64,000 bases of DNA, from contig CAKMRJ010005634.1 of the NCBI GenBank assembly GCA_928212115.1, positions 183,470,394 through 183,534,393 of the forward strand, written 5' to 3'. Positions 43,756 to 55,476 of this stretch are shown in pieces (the stretch's first letter is position 1; every line of letters starts with the position of its first letter). Below the pieces are notes generated by a model. That model ran no database searches, had not been told where the DNA came from, and saw only the letters and a program-made list of their open reading frames with translations. Position numbers and translations under genes: made by a program. The DNA comes from Lactuca virosa (Eukaryota > Streptophyta > Magnoliopsida > Asterales > Asteraceae).

Positions 43756-46713
43756 CTAAGACCGAATAGATAGGAGGTTGTGTGAATCTGCTCGAAGCCC
43801 ACAACCAAACAAGGAACATGAAATGAAGCAGAAAGCACACATCCTACTGTCTGTCGGGCTCGATTAATATATATCATTGATGCATCCATCAAGGAATCAT
43901 AAAGTTAGCATTATAGGCCCCTTCTAACTGAATGTACTTTAGCCCCATTGCATTTATACTTGTATATCTTTTATAGGTTGATATACTTAGTTCATTATAA
44001 ACAATGCTCTGATACCAATCTGTCACACCCCCAAACCAGAACGGCGGAAACGTTTGGGGGCGGAGGACGTCATGTTTTGTATCACAACACATGCATCATA
44101 GTAATCAAAGTAACAAACAACCATTGTATTAATATGAAAGTGTTTACAAAAGTATGTGATTCACATTACATAGACTCCAAAAGTAAATAACAAAACAAGA
44201 AATGAAGCAATTATGCTCCATCTTCTGAATCCCAGTGCGCGTACATGTCTACTAGTTTCCTTAGAATGCAAGTTATTTTGAAAGAGTAGATCAGCATGTA
44301 AGCTGGTAAGTTCAAAAGTATTTTAGTGATGTAAATTAAGTTGTAATTTCTTTTCGAAAAGTTCACCTGTTCCTCTAGAAAATCCTATATTTTCTGATAT
44401 GGTGAAAGTTAAGTAAAAATGGCTCTACAATACCTTCTATGAGTACTAAATGGATACAAGTTATATAAAACCCAGAGTAAACAGACAATCGGTTGTGGGA
44501 ATCTGCCCTAACCCACAACCAAACAAGGAACAGGAAATGGGGCGGAAGTCACACATGCCATTGTTTGTTAGATCTTCGTTGTATATAACTGTGGCGTATT
44601 CATTTGGTACTCATGGAGTTAACTGTAATAGTTCCTTTATACCTGATGTAAACATTCTTTAAGAAAAACCCTTATTTCCTTCAGTAAAAATTGTAACCAC
44701 ATTAGTTCCTTCTGTAATCACTTAGTTTATACAAGCTATATATAATGTAATATCGAACTGACAGTTAAAGGGGTGAATCTGCCCTAAGCCCACAACCAAA
44801 AACGGAACATGAAGTAAAGCGGAAAGCACACATCCAACTGTCTATCGGGTATTAATTATATATAACCATGATGTATAACCTGAGGTATTATATAATTAAT
44901 CACCAACGGTACTTTAAGTTATATTGGTTTAGTAAAATGAATTAAACCCTTTTACTGATAAGTTTCTAGTTTAGCCTACTAAATGTTCAATCTGAAAAGT
45001 CTGTTTTGTACTACAAAATAGTTTACTGAATTTGTATGCTATGACCTGACCCATACCTGATACTCCTTATGATTACTTGGTGTATACATAATATATATAT
45101 AGCTAAGACCGAATAGATAGGAGGTTGTGTGAATCTGCTCGAAGCCCACAACCAAACAAGGAACATGAAATGAAGCAGAAAGCACACATCCTACTGTCTG
45201 TCGGGCTCGATTAATATATATCATTGATGCATCCATCAAGGAATCATAAAGTTAGCATTATAGGCCCCTTCTAACTGAATGTACTTTAGCCCCATTGCAT
45301 TTATACTTGTATATCTTTTATAGGTTGATATACTTAGTTCATTATAAACAATGCTCTGATACCAATCTGTCACACCCCCAAACCAGAACGGCGGAAACGT
45401 TTGGGGGCGGAGGACGTCATGTTTTGTATCACAACACATGCATCATAGTAATCAAAGTAACAAACAACCATTGTATTAATATGAAAGTGTTTACAAAGTA
45501 TGTGATTCACATTACATAGACTCCAAAAGTAAATAACAAAACAAGAAATGAAGCAATTATGCTCCATCTTCTGAATCCCAGTGCGCGTACATGTCTACTA
45601 GTTTCCTTAGAATGCAAGTTATTTTGAAAGAGTAGATCAGCATGTAAGCTGGTAAGTTCAAAAGTATTTTAGTGATGTAAATTAAGTTGTAATTTCTTTT
45701 CGAAAAGTTCACCTGTTCCTCTAGAAAATCCTATATTTTCTGATATGGTGAAAGTTAAGTAAAAATGGCACTACAATACCTTCTATGAGTACTAAATGGA
45801 TACAAGTTATATAAAACCCAGAGTAAACAAACAATCGATTGTGTGAATCTGCCCTAACCCACAACCAAACAAGGAACAGGAAATGGGTCGGAAGTCACAC
45901 ATCCCATTGTTTGTTAGATCTTCGTTGTATATAAGCCTGGCGTATTCATTTGGTACTCACGGAGTTAACTGTAATAGTTCCTTTATACCTGATGAAAACA
46001 TTCTTTAAGAAAAACCCTAATATCCTTTAGTAAAAATGGTAACCACAATAGTTCCTTCTGTAATCACTTAGTTTATACAAGCTATATATAATGTAATATC
46101 GAACTGACAGTTAAAGGGGTGAATCTGCCCTAAGCCCACAACCAAAAACGGAACATGAAGTAAAGCGGAAAGCACACATCCAACTGTCTATCGGGTATTA
46201 ATTATATATAACCATGATGTATAACCTGAGGTATTATATAATTAATCACCAACGGTACTTTAAGTTATATTGGTTTAGTAAAATGAATTAAACCCTTTTA
46301 CTGATAAGTTTCTAGTTTAGCCTACTAAATGTTCAATCTGAAAAGTCTGTTTTGTACTACAAAATAGTTTACTGAATTTGTATGCTATGACCTGACCCAT
46401 ACCTGATACTCCTTATGATTACTTGGTGTATACATAATATATATATAGCTAAGACCGAATAGATAGGAGGTTGTGTGAATCTGCTCGAAGCCCACAACCA
46501 AACAAGGAACAGGAAATGAAGCGGAAAGCACACATCCTACTGTCTGTCGGGCCCAATTAATATATATCATTGATGCATCCATCAAGGAATCATAAAGTTA
46601 GCATTATAGGCCTCTTCTAACTGAATGTACTTTGGCCCCATTGCATTTATACTTGTATATATTTTATAGGTTGATATACTTAGTTCATTATAAACAATGC
46701 TCTGATACCAATC
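42721..46713 (-). repeat. G4 tandem array of partial LTR plus PBS, period about 1347 bp
   Basis: LTR starts (TGTCACACCCCC) at 44021, 45368 and 46714, each preceded by a PBS (44006-44017, 45353-45364, 46699-46710) and about 80 bases of leader. Each unit has only the PBS-side 1.25 kb of the LTR. The leftmost unit lacks its first 115 bases. Parts of units are identical, so the amplification is recent. Each unit has three copies of the structured module. Confidence 0.9.
43677..43754. repeat. (AT)n microsatellite
   Basis: About 78 bases; only about 12 bases of AT at the same place in the next two units (45092, 46437). Frames coding IYIYIY are artefacts. Confidence 0.95.
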
Positions 46714-49700
46714 TGTCACACCCCCAAACCAGAACGGCGGAAACGTTTGGGGCGGAGGACGTCATGTTTTGTATCACAACACATGCATCATAGTAATCAA
46801 AGTAACAAACAACCATTGTATTAATATGAAAGTGTTTACAAAGTATGTGATTCACATCAGATAGACTCCAAAAGTAAATAACAAAACAAGAAATGAAGCA
46901 ACTATGCTCCATCTTCTGAATCCCGGTGCGCGTACCTGTCTACCAGTTTCCTGAGAATGCAAGTTATTTTGAAAGAGTAGATCAGCATTTAAGCTGGTGA
47001 TTTCATAAGTATTTTAGTGATGTAAAGTAAGTTGTAATTTCTTTTCAAAAAGTTCGTCTGTTCCTCCAGAAAATCCTATATTGTCTGATATGGTGAAAGT
47101 TAAGTAAAAATGGCTCTACAATACCTTCTATGAGTACTAAATGGATACAAGTTATATAAAACCCAGAGTAAACAGACAATCGATGGTGTGAATCTGCCCT
47201 AACCCACAACCAAACAAGGAACAGGAAATGGGGCGGAAGTCACACATCCCATTGTTTGTTATATCTTCGTTGTATATAACCCTGGCGTATTCATTTGGTA
47301 CTCACGGAGTTAACTGTAATAGTTCTTTTATACCTAATGAAAACATTCTTTAAGAAAAACCTTTATTTCCTTTAGTAAAAATGGTAACCACAATAGTTCC
47401 TTCTATAATCACTTAGTTTATACAAGCTATATATAATCTAATATCAAACGGACAGTTAAATGGGTGAATCTGCCCTAAGCCCACAACCAATAAAGGAACA
47501 GGAAGTAAAGCAGAAAGCACACATCCAACTATCTATCGGGTATTAATTATATATAACCATGATGTATAAACTAAGGTATTATATAATTAATAACTAACGG
47601 TCCTTTAAGTTATATTGGTTTAATAAAATGAATTAAACCCTTTTACTGATAAGTTTCTAGTTTAGCCTACTAAATGTTCTATCTGAAAAGTATTTTTTGT
47701 ACTAGAAAACGGTTTACTGAATTTGTATGCTATGACCTGACTTGGTGTATACATAATATATATATATATAGCTAAGACCGAATAGATAGTAGGTTGTGTG
47801 AATCTGCTCGAAGCTCACAACCAAACAAGGAACAGGAAATGAAGCGGAAAGCACACATCCTACTGTCTGTCGGGCTCGATTAATATTTATCCTTGATGCA
47901 TCCATCAAGGAATCAAAAAGTTAACATTATAGGCCCCTTCAAACTGAATGTACTAAGACTCTACTATTCTGCTTGTCGTTTGTAATGATGAAAGTTTTCC
48001 CTAGTTTATAACTATCTTTACTAGAAAATAGTTTGCGTTACCTTATATGTGAGAATATCACTATATGAATGTAACGGGAAAATGAAAGTATACAGTAGTA
48101 TTTTATAAAATAACTACTGATGTACTGACTACCTTAAAACCAGTGTGTTAATTAAGGTTAAAATGTGATGAGGTTATAACCATGCTTGATTTGACTAGTA
48201 TAAAACACGACGCTCCAAAGACGTCGAAAATGGTATGACATCTGTCACCCGTAGACTTGCAAGTCCCACTGTAGCTAGCAGAAAGGTGTGAGGTGTCAAT
48301 CTCGTATAGATCTACACACAAACTCACGCTCTCCCCACAGGAGACTCTGGTTACAAAACGCGACATAACAAGTATATTGCTAAGTCGTGAAGTAGTGGTT
48401 TCACATTATTATTATCTTGTTCTTGTTATAGTATGTTCCTCCCTGAACTTGTTATAGTCTGTTCCTCCCTGTACTAGTTGTAGTATGTTCCTCCCTGTAC
48501 TAGTTATAGTATGAACTGAACCCTAAAGTATACCTATTATAGTTTACTAGTATGTTTACTTGAACTGTATCTGATTTGTAGAAAAGACTCGATTATCTAT
48601 TGAGTAATGATTGTACTTTAAAAACAGAGTTTTATAAACAATAAAGTAACATAACTTTAAAAGAATTTTTGAAATGATTTGATCACTTATAAACACATAA
48701 GAAATCCTTTAAAATGATGTTTATCACAGATAACATTTACACAATTATCATTGTGTTCAACTTGTATTCCCCCCCCCCCTTAAAAGCATTTAAAACATTT
48801 AAAAGATTGATTATAGGGGTATGAACTTACCTTGTGTTGGTGATTCAATTGCAGATTCGCGTAAGGATGAGAAGTTCCACGAATGAAGTCCCGAGGCAGA
48901 AACGAGTCCTAATTGACATATATTGATACATATATGTATATAGTTAGTGTTTAACACCACTAATATGAAGGAAAACAACCTTAGGGACTAGGAAACACTT
49001 GAAATAAAGTGTTACAATCACATGTGATTGACTAAAGGGAGTTTATGGCCAAGGAAAGGTGTGTTCACGACCGCACTTGAGATTACGGCTAAAGGAGATG
49101 AGTTTACGGCCACATCAAGGAGTTTACGGCCTCAAGAAGTGTTTATGGCCGTAAACACTCCAAAATGATGCATTTTGGATCTTGATTCAAGCTTAAAGGG
49201 TGTTTGTTTCATGAGGCTTCAAGAGTTTCTAGTGGTTAACAAGAATATGGAAGGATACTTACGATTTGGAAGCCTTTGGGAGTTCACGGCCACCAAGAAC
49301 AAGTAGGTGTTCTTGGTGAAAGGATGAAGATTTGAAGATCTTGAAGGAAAAGTGATGAATTCATGGATGTTATCAAAGGGTTTCACAAGGTTAAGAAGAA
49401 TATTAAGAAACAATGGAAAAATCACTTACAAAAATGAAGAGAAATCGAAGTGTTCTTGATGATACTTGAGTGAGAAATGAGTTTGAACCTTGAAGATGTG
49501 AAGAATGATGAAGAAATGAAGGAAATTGATACCTAAGGGAAGGGGTTCACGGCCATCATGGAGTTTACGGCCATAAACTCTTCATTGGGCCGTGAACTCC
49601 TTGTGATGGAGTTTCCGGCTCGATTGCAACTCAGTGAACTTTAGCTGACACGCCCCAACACACAATCCTTAAGTGTACTAGGCTTAGAAGACTCAAATAG

Positions 49701-49789
49701 ACTTCTAACAATGCTAAAAGATAGTAGAAACAAGTCTGACATTTGATTGGATTGATTGGCTTACTAGATAGAAATTTCGGGTTGTCACA
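46714..49789 (-). repeat. G4 5' LTR, full length (3.1 kb)
   Basis: TGTCACACCCCC to CGGGTTGTCACA on the plus strand. In minus sense it is followed by PBS, so it is a 5' LTR. Its U3 edge abuts RT sequence of G2 (49790), meaning G4 inserted in G2 RT. Contains three structured modules (about 47131-47304, 47413-47575, 47740-47905), a 29-bp tandem repeat (48423-48515), a conserved 'tagatctacacacaa' block near 48310, a C-run (48769-48779) and 'acggcc' words at 49030-49160 and 49545-49612. Confidence 0.88.
48423..48515. repeat. 29-bp tandem repeat, about three units
   Basis: Units of TTATAGTATGTTCCTCCCTG plus about nine bases. A single degenerate unit is seen in the G1 LTR near 7660. Confidence 0.8.
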
Positions 49790-49994
49790 CTACAAACTCA
49801 TAGTGTCCATAACGAGTTCGGAAGGCCGTTTTGGGAACATCTTCCTCTAACACTCGTAACTGGTGATACATGGATCATAGGTCAATCTTGGAAAAGTAGT
49901 TTGCCCCCTTGTAGTTGGTCGAACAAGTCGTCTATGCGCGGTAGAGGGAATCGGTTCTTCAGAGTAAGCTTGTTTAGTTCTCGGTAGTCGATGC
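49790..49994 (-). pseudogene. G2 reverse transcriptase fragment, C-terminal side of break
   Basis: Minus frame with CIDYRELNKLTLKNRFPLPR and IDDLFDQLQG. It continues the RT piece at 53267 across the solo LTR. The rest of pol is lost at the G4 LTR edge. Confidence 0.88.
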
Positions 49995-50421
49995 ACATAT
50001 GTCTCACCGCCAAACCAGACGGCGGAAACGTCTGGGGGTGGAGGACTTCATTTGTAGTATCACAACACATGTCTCATAGTAATAAAAGTACAAACAACCA
50101 TTGTATTCAAAAGTAAAAGTATTTACATTTGTTCAATCATTGTATATTGACACCAAAATAGTTATAGCAAAATACAGAAGATATGACTCAAAGTAGCTCC
50201 ATCTTCTCAAAAAGCTCGGGGATTACCTGTTTATTGTTTCCTTGAGAATACAAGTAATTAGAAAAGAGAGTATCAACATGAAGTTGAGTGAGTGCATAAG
50301 TACTTATGTTTAAAATTATGTTTCTGTATCTTAAATATGTAAACTTTTCCAGAAAATCCTATATTTTCTGTCGTATATGAAAAGTAGTTTTATTCTCATA
50401 AAACCGTTCTATTTGTAAGCC

Positions 50422-50811
50422 TGTTGGGTCAAAAATATGGTTTATACTTTGCTTTTCTAGGAAATTGTATTGTTATGTAATATCGTATATGTGTTGTGAG
50501 TTTACGACCGTAAACTCAGTTTACGGCCGTAAAGTAGATATTAATATTTAAATTAAAAGAAAGCTATAAACCAAGGGGGAGATTGTTGGGTCAAAAATAT
50601 GGTTTATACTTTGCTTTTCTAGGAAATTGTATTGTTATGTAATATCGTATATGTGTTGTGAGTTTACGACCGTAAACTGAGTTTACAGCCGTAAACACGT
50701 TTACGACCGTAAACTGAGTTTACGGTCGTAAACTCACAACACATATACGATATTACATAACAATACAATTTCCTACAAAAGCAAAGTATAAACCATATTT
50801 TCGACCCAACA
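50422..50811. mobile_element. Inverted two-U3 copia insertion with TSD AAGCC
   Basis: Both termini are the S1-type U3 end: TGTTGGGTCAAAAATATGG at 50422 and its inverse at 50811. Inside are U3, a piece of 3' interior with PPT (50571-50583), a second direct U3 from 50584 and an inverted U3 to 50811, giving a palindrome of about 228 bp centred at 50697. AAGCC flanks it at 50417-50421 and 50812-50816. It contains GTTTACGACCGTAAAC-type palindromes. Confidence 0.9.
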
Positions 50812-51698
50812 AAGCCAATGTTCTGTATTTGTATTCCTTTATGTAAAACTTGTAACTGTGAGTATGTTTGGTTCCACCAGTTGTTATTGTAAACTATAAT
50901 GTACTATTGTAGTTTGTATTTGTAAACCAGTACTTTGAAAAAGTACTTACGTTTAGTTCATTTTACACTAATGTATTGTTAATATCTTTTTAATGAGTTA
51001 TTATAACCATACTGAGAGTAGATGGCCTGAAACAAATGCTTTGTAGGCGTTTAAACTGTTGATAACAATTGCCACTCATTGGTGTGTATGCATGACTGTA
51101 GCTAGCAGCCAGAGTGCGGGGTTGTCAATCCCAATATAGATCTACACACAACTTGTTTCGATCCCCTGACTGGAGACTCTGGTTATAATATCAGCACTTT
51201 AACTATATTGTTTAAATATATTAAACAACCTGAATTGAATGACTCATAAAAAGCATATAAACGTTACATGGATAATAGTTATCAAAACCCAATCATCCTG
51301 AAATAATGATTGATTGTATATTCCTGAATTAGTATTCTTAATATGTATTTGAAAGTTGTATACCCTTGATTTGTTTTGAATCAAACCTTTGTTTCTTGTA
51401 AACGGTGTATTCTAGTATACTTGAATCATGAATTAATGTTCTATGTATCATAAATTATACCTATTATAATTTATATGTACTTTCTGAATTGGTATTAACT
51501 GTTTTTGAATGTAACCCCTTTCTCAACATGTTACAAAGGGTATTTAAACTAGATGAAATAACTTTTATATTTACATACATATACAATTATTTATAAGTAA
51601 AATTTAAACAACATTCGGACAAGTAACCAATACTATAAGCTCACATCCATACAAGGAAAAGGACCCAGAATGAGTCATCAGTCCTAAGCCTTTTAAAT

Positions 51699-51702
<4 letters not shown>

Positions 51703-51763
<61 letters not shown>

Positions 51764-51766
51764 ATA
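51703..51766. repeat. (AT)n microsatellite
   Basis: About 60 bases, in the solo LTR. Confidence 0.93.
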
Positions 51767-51907
51767 TATAAACATGAATTATTGGGGAAAAATATCAGTT
51801 TACAAAGGAGTTTAATAATTTGAAGTATTTTTGATGACTTAATGTCATTTTATCATAATTTGAAATCATTTGTTTGTAACTCAAATTTCTTGTGTTAGAC
51901 TTGTATT

Positions 51908-51926
51908 CCCCCCCCCCCCCCCCCCC
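51908..51926. repeat. C homopolymer
   Basis: About 19 Cs after 'cttgtatt', at the same LTR position as shorter C-runs at 48769 and 56642. It would be a G-run in the element transcript. Confidence 0.9.
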
Positions 51927-52222
51927 TTAAAACAGTAAAAACTATGAAAATACGGGGGTATGAACTCACTTGATATGTGGTTACTTGGATAGCATTTCGT
52001 TTTCTGGAAAGGAGTTTATTTGAAGAAAAATTGGCTTTACTTGGACAGAGTTTCGACTGGAGAAGGTTGTTTTTCTCGGGAATCTCGGGGCTTTGAGGCT
52101 TGCTTAGGATTTTAGATATGATATCGGGGCTTTGGGGGGTGTAAGTGAATTTGTGGGAGTGAAAGAGGTGAAAGAGTGTGAAATTTGGTGTAAAAATGAG
52201 GTTAAACCGGAGAGTCTCGCAG

Positions 52223-52434
52223 GCCATTTATAGGCCGAAGTTCAGACAGAGGGGGAGGAGTCAACAACGACGTGGCAGCGAGGGAAGAAGGACGTGTGGC
52301 TTGGCTCGCAAGCGGACACGGGCCCGAGCTCGGAGGCGCCACCGTGCGAGTCGCGTGTCGGATCAGGAGAGGTCGAGCCCTCATTCGAATCAGAAGCGGA
52401 CACGAGGCGACACGTGGAAGCCTCGCATGCGAGG
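52223..52434 (-). promoter_or_regulatory. Solo LTR TATA box and GC-rich upstream block
   Basis: 'gccatttataggcc' is TATAAAT in minus sense. The 200 bases upstream in element sense are GC-rich and include the perfect palindrome CCTCGCATGCGAGG (52421-52434). Frames here are composition-driven. Confidence 0.6.
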
Positions 52435-52511
52435 GGACGTGGTCGGTTCTCAGCCTTGCGAAATTTCCCGGTTTTCTATGATTTCTCGATTTTTGAGCCA
52501 AAAACTTCCAA

Positions 52512-53150
52512 AATTCATAACTTTCGCATACGAGCTCCATTTTTGACGTTCTTTATATGCACGCATAGGTAAAATTATACTCTACGAATTTCGTTTAGAC
52601 TTCGTCGGCTAATTGTGATTTATTTTTAATATTATTATTTTTAACAGACCGGGACAGGAAAATCCGTTAAAAATTCATAACTTCTTCATCCAACGTCCGT
52701 TTTTGTCTGTCTTTTTACCGTTGTACTACTATTGACGAGACCTACAATTCCCGTTTAGGTTGTGTTGGCTAAAAATCACTCGATCTTTATTTCGAGTTTT
52801 TAGTTGTATACTGCTATACTGAAACTTAGAAAAATCATAACTTCCTCATACGAATTCAGATTTTGTTGTTCTTTTTATGAAAGTTCGCGGTTTAACATAT
52901 TCTACAACTTTCGTTTATATTGTTATGGCTAAAAATCCTTTTATTGAAAATTCACTTTTTACACTGAACAGTGTTTTGCCGGTTTTTGTCGCGGATCTTC
53001 GATTGGTCATAACTTCTTCATTATAACTCGGATTTTAGTGTTCTTTATATTTTTGGAAACCTTGTTACAATCTTTACCACTTTGTTCATCCCAATCGAGA
53101 TTATGTAAATGTACACAGTATGCTAAAAAAAATTAATACTTCATTTTTTA
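52512..53150. repeat. Four U3 tandem units of about 160 bp (solo LTR)
   Basis: Units start near 52512, 52672, 52832 and 53005 with CATAACTTCTTCATACGAA-like words, then 'gttcttt' and 'ttcgttta'. The same four units lie in the G3 LTR. Confidence 0.85.
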
Positions 53151-53266
53151 GGGTCAATTATGTAAATGTACACAGTATGCTAAAATTTCTCTTTATTATT
53201 TTAAAAAGAATTACAAATTGAACTATATTATTACATAGGTTTGAAATAATGGTTTGTTACAACATA

Positions 53267-53514
53267 CGGAACGATCCGTCTTTCTTCTTCACGAACAAGA
53301 CCGGTGCTCCCCATGGTGAGAAGTTTGCTCTAATAAAGCGCTTGCTGAGGTAGCTCCTGGAACTAAGTCGATTCTGAACCCGACTTAACGTTGTGGAGGT
53401 AATCCTGGTATTTCTTCTGGAAAGATGTCGGGAAAGTCGCGTACTTCTGGGATGTTCTTTATGTCTTTCGCCTCTTGGCTCAAATCGACTACATGACCAA
53501 GGAATGCATGACAT
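53267..53514 (-). pseudogene. G2 reverse transcriptase fragment, N-terminal side of break
   Basis: Ends GAPVLFVKKKDGSFRM at the solo LTR. Upstream is the PR-RT spacer, with a frameshift near 53340. The same motif is followed directly by CIDYRELNK in G3. Confidence 0.88.
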
Positions 53515-53590
53515 TCCTTTCGTAAGTACTTTTGGTCTTGTATACTTGAAATGATTCGAAGGTTCGTGCCTGGTTTGTTGCCATAGATAA

Positions 53591-54109
53591 CTAGGGTTTC
53601 GTTAGACTGTAGATTAAGATGAACGGCCTTCTAAAAACACATGTTTCAGCAAGATGAAGACTTAACCAATCCATGCCGATAATGACGTCAAAAATTTTAA
53701 TTGATATCGGCATGAGGTCGATTGGAAATGAATGACTATCTAGAGATAGGGTACATCCTATGTATATACAACTAGTGCTCCCATTCTTTCCGTTAGCCAT
53801 TTCTACGGTGAACGGTTCTTTCAGTGCTCGTTGTTTTTGTTTAAGTAAGTATGCAAATTTTTGGTTCACGAAACTCCTCTCCGCTCCACTATCAAACAGT
53901 ATGCATGCATAAGAGTTAGCGAGGAGAGACGTACCAGTGACCATTGTAGGGTCTGCCACTGCTTGCTCATGGCTTATCGCCAAGACCCTTCCCACTCTGT
54001 CGGAATTTGCTACCTTCGGGCAGTTCCTTTTGAAGTGCCACACATCACCACACCCATAGCAGGCCTGGCCTGCTCCAGCACCAGGGAGCTGGGTGATAGG
54101 CCTAGCCAA
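53591..54109 (-). pseudogene. G2 protease and second zinc knuckle
   Basis: CYGCGDVWHFKRNCPK near the start, then protease with catalytic ILFDSGAERSFVNQKF and IDVIIGMDWL-like FDVIIGMDWLS. The frame is open for 172 codons. G3 has the same order but has lost its catalytic Asp. Confidence 0.88.
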
Positions 54110-55087
54110 AGATTTGCAGAAACGGGAAGTGTGTCCTTTCCTGTTGCAGTTTTTTCACTGCATTTCCCAGCAAGGTCCATTGTGGTGGAAGCTGCACTTG
54201 TTGCAGTTTGGCAAGCTTCTCGCATACTGCTTCACCGACGCAGTGGCAGTAGGTGTTATCGCGGCATGAACAGCCATGACCTGCTGCTTCATGGCAGAGT
54301 TCTGCGCCGCTTTGTTCTTCTTTTTGTTGTCCCAAAACTTCCGCTTGTTGTCGATGATTTTGGAGGGTTCTGGGATGGCAAGGGTTGTTGTTGTCGGTGT
54401 GCGGACTCCGTGATCGATGAGTCGTTGTGCCAATCGCTTGGCACTGTCAAAGGTAGTGGGGTTTGAATCTAATACATTACCCTGAAATATAGGCACCAAC
54501 CCCCAGATATACCTCTCGACCTTCTTCCACTCAGTGGGGACCATTCCCGGACATAGAGCCACCAGATCACTTAACCTGGAGGTGTAGGCTACTATGTCGG
54601 AGCCCTTCATGGTTAGGCTCCAAAGTTCATGTTCAAGTTTCTGAACCTCGCCCCTCGATAGTATTCCTAAATCATCAGCTCTTTTAGAGCTTCCCAGCCC
54701 ATTACATTAGCCACTATCAGCGTTAGTGACTTGACATGGCTATTCCACCATGTGAGGGCTCTGTCCGAGAAGGTACAGGCAGCAAATGTTACTTTGCTTC
54801 CTTCCGGACAGGAACAGATCTCAAAGATCGACTTAGTATTTTTGAACCATTGCGACAGAGCAATCCTTGTACGAGCACTCCCTAGAACTCACGGGAGCAT
54901 GACCATGAGTACAATGTACAGTTGTTCCACTCCCACTAGCACCGCTAGCGCTGAATTGAGCTTAGGCTGACGTAACAACTGCAGCCACTATAGCTTGGAG
55001 AGCTGCAGGATCGTATTGTGGTGGAGGTGGTGGTGGTTGAGTTGGAGTTATCGGAGGATTACGTCTCGTTGATCGGCGTGGAGGCAT
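54110..55087 (-). pseudogene. G2 Gag (chromovirus-like)
   Basis: Starts MPPRRSTRR at 55087. Several stops and frameshifts break the capsid region at 54620-55000. The open part 54155-54610 has GSDIVAYTSRLSDLVALCPG, KKVERYIWGL and FDSAKRLAQRLIDHG, then the CNKCSFHHNGPC knuckle. A stop separates this from the next knuckle. Confidence 0.87.
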
Positions 55088-55476
55088 CTTTCAACTAAAA
55101 TTTTACAAAGACGAAGATATCGGTAAGCATTCAATACTGAGAATAATGAGAGTGATCCATGGACTAAATCACCATAGCCCAACAAATAGATAAGAATATG
55201 ATGGTAATGGAGATCTAACAATAGAAAGATGAAAGCATTTGGAAAATGATTTCCCATGAGATTAGTTGTCTGTCAATATAACTGGTATTTAAAGGTGTAA
55301 TAAGTTCGGGAAAAATGACCTTGGAGTAGGTCTTACATCACACCAGAATAGAGAAAATTTTGACAGGACAAAGACCTAACAAACTGAAAGTTCAAGGTCT
55401 TAACATAAGCATGAAATTAATACTAGAGTATACACATAGACCTAATTTACATCCAAAAGACAGAGTAGAGTAGGCT
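55088..55476 (-). other. G2 spacer between pre-gag ORF and gag
   Basis: Non-coding. Contains a phrase 'ggaaaaatgaccttggagtaggtct' type similar to G3 62790-62815. Confidence 0.5.

Larger units (their letters stand above)
49995..53266. mobile_element. Solo LTR with target duplication ACATA, inside G2 RT
   Basis: The LTR is 50000-53261 (3262 bp, TGTCTCACCGCC to GTTTGTTACA). ACATA lies at 49995-49999 and 53262-53266. It has no PBS or PPT. RT sequence reads up to both sides. Solo LTRs form by recombination between the two LTRs of one element. Confidence 0.93.

Noticed and set aside
43625..43892. Frames with IYIYIY repeats
   Set aside because: Direct translation of an (AT)n microsatellite inside an LTR unit.
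43036..44662. Identical 70-aa frames at 43036 and 44450
   Set aside because: Identity comes from the recent tandem duplication of LTR sequence, not from protein conservation; they cross the structured module.
52178..52572. Four overlapping Arg-rich frames
   Set aside because: Caused by the GC-rich block upstream of the LTR TATA box; no domain.
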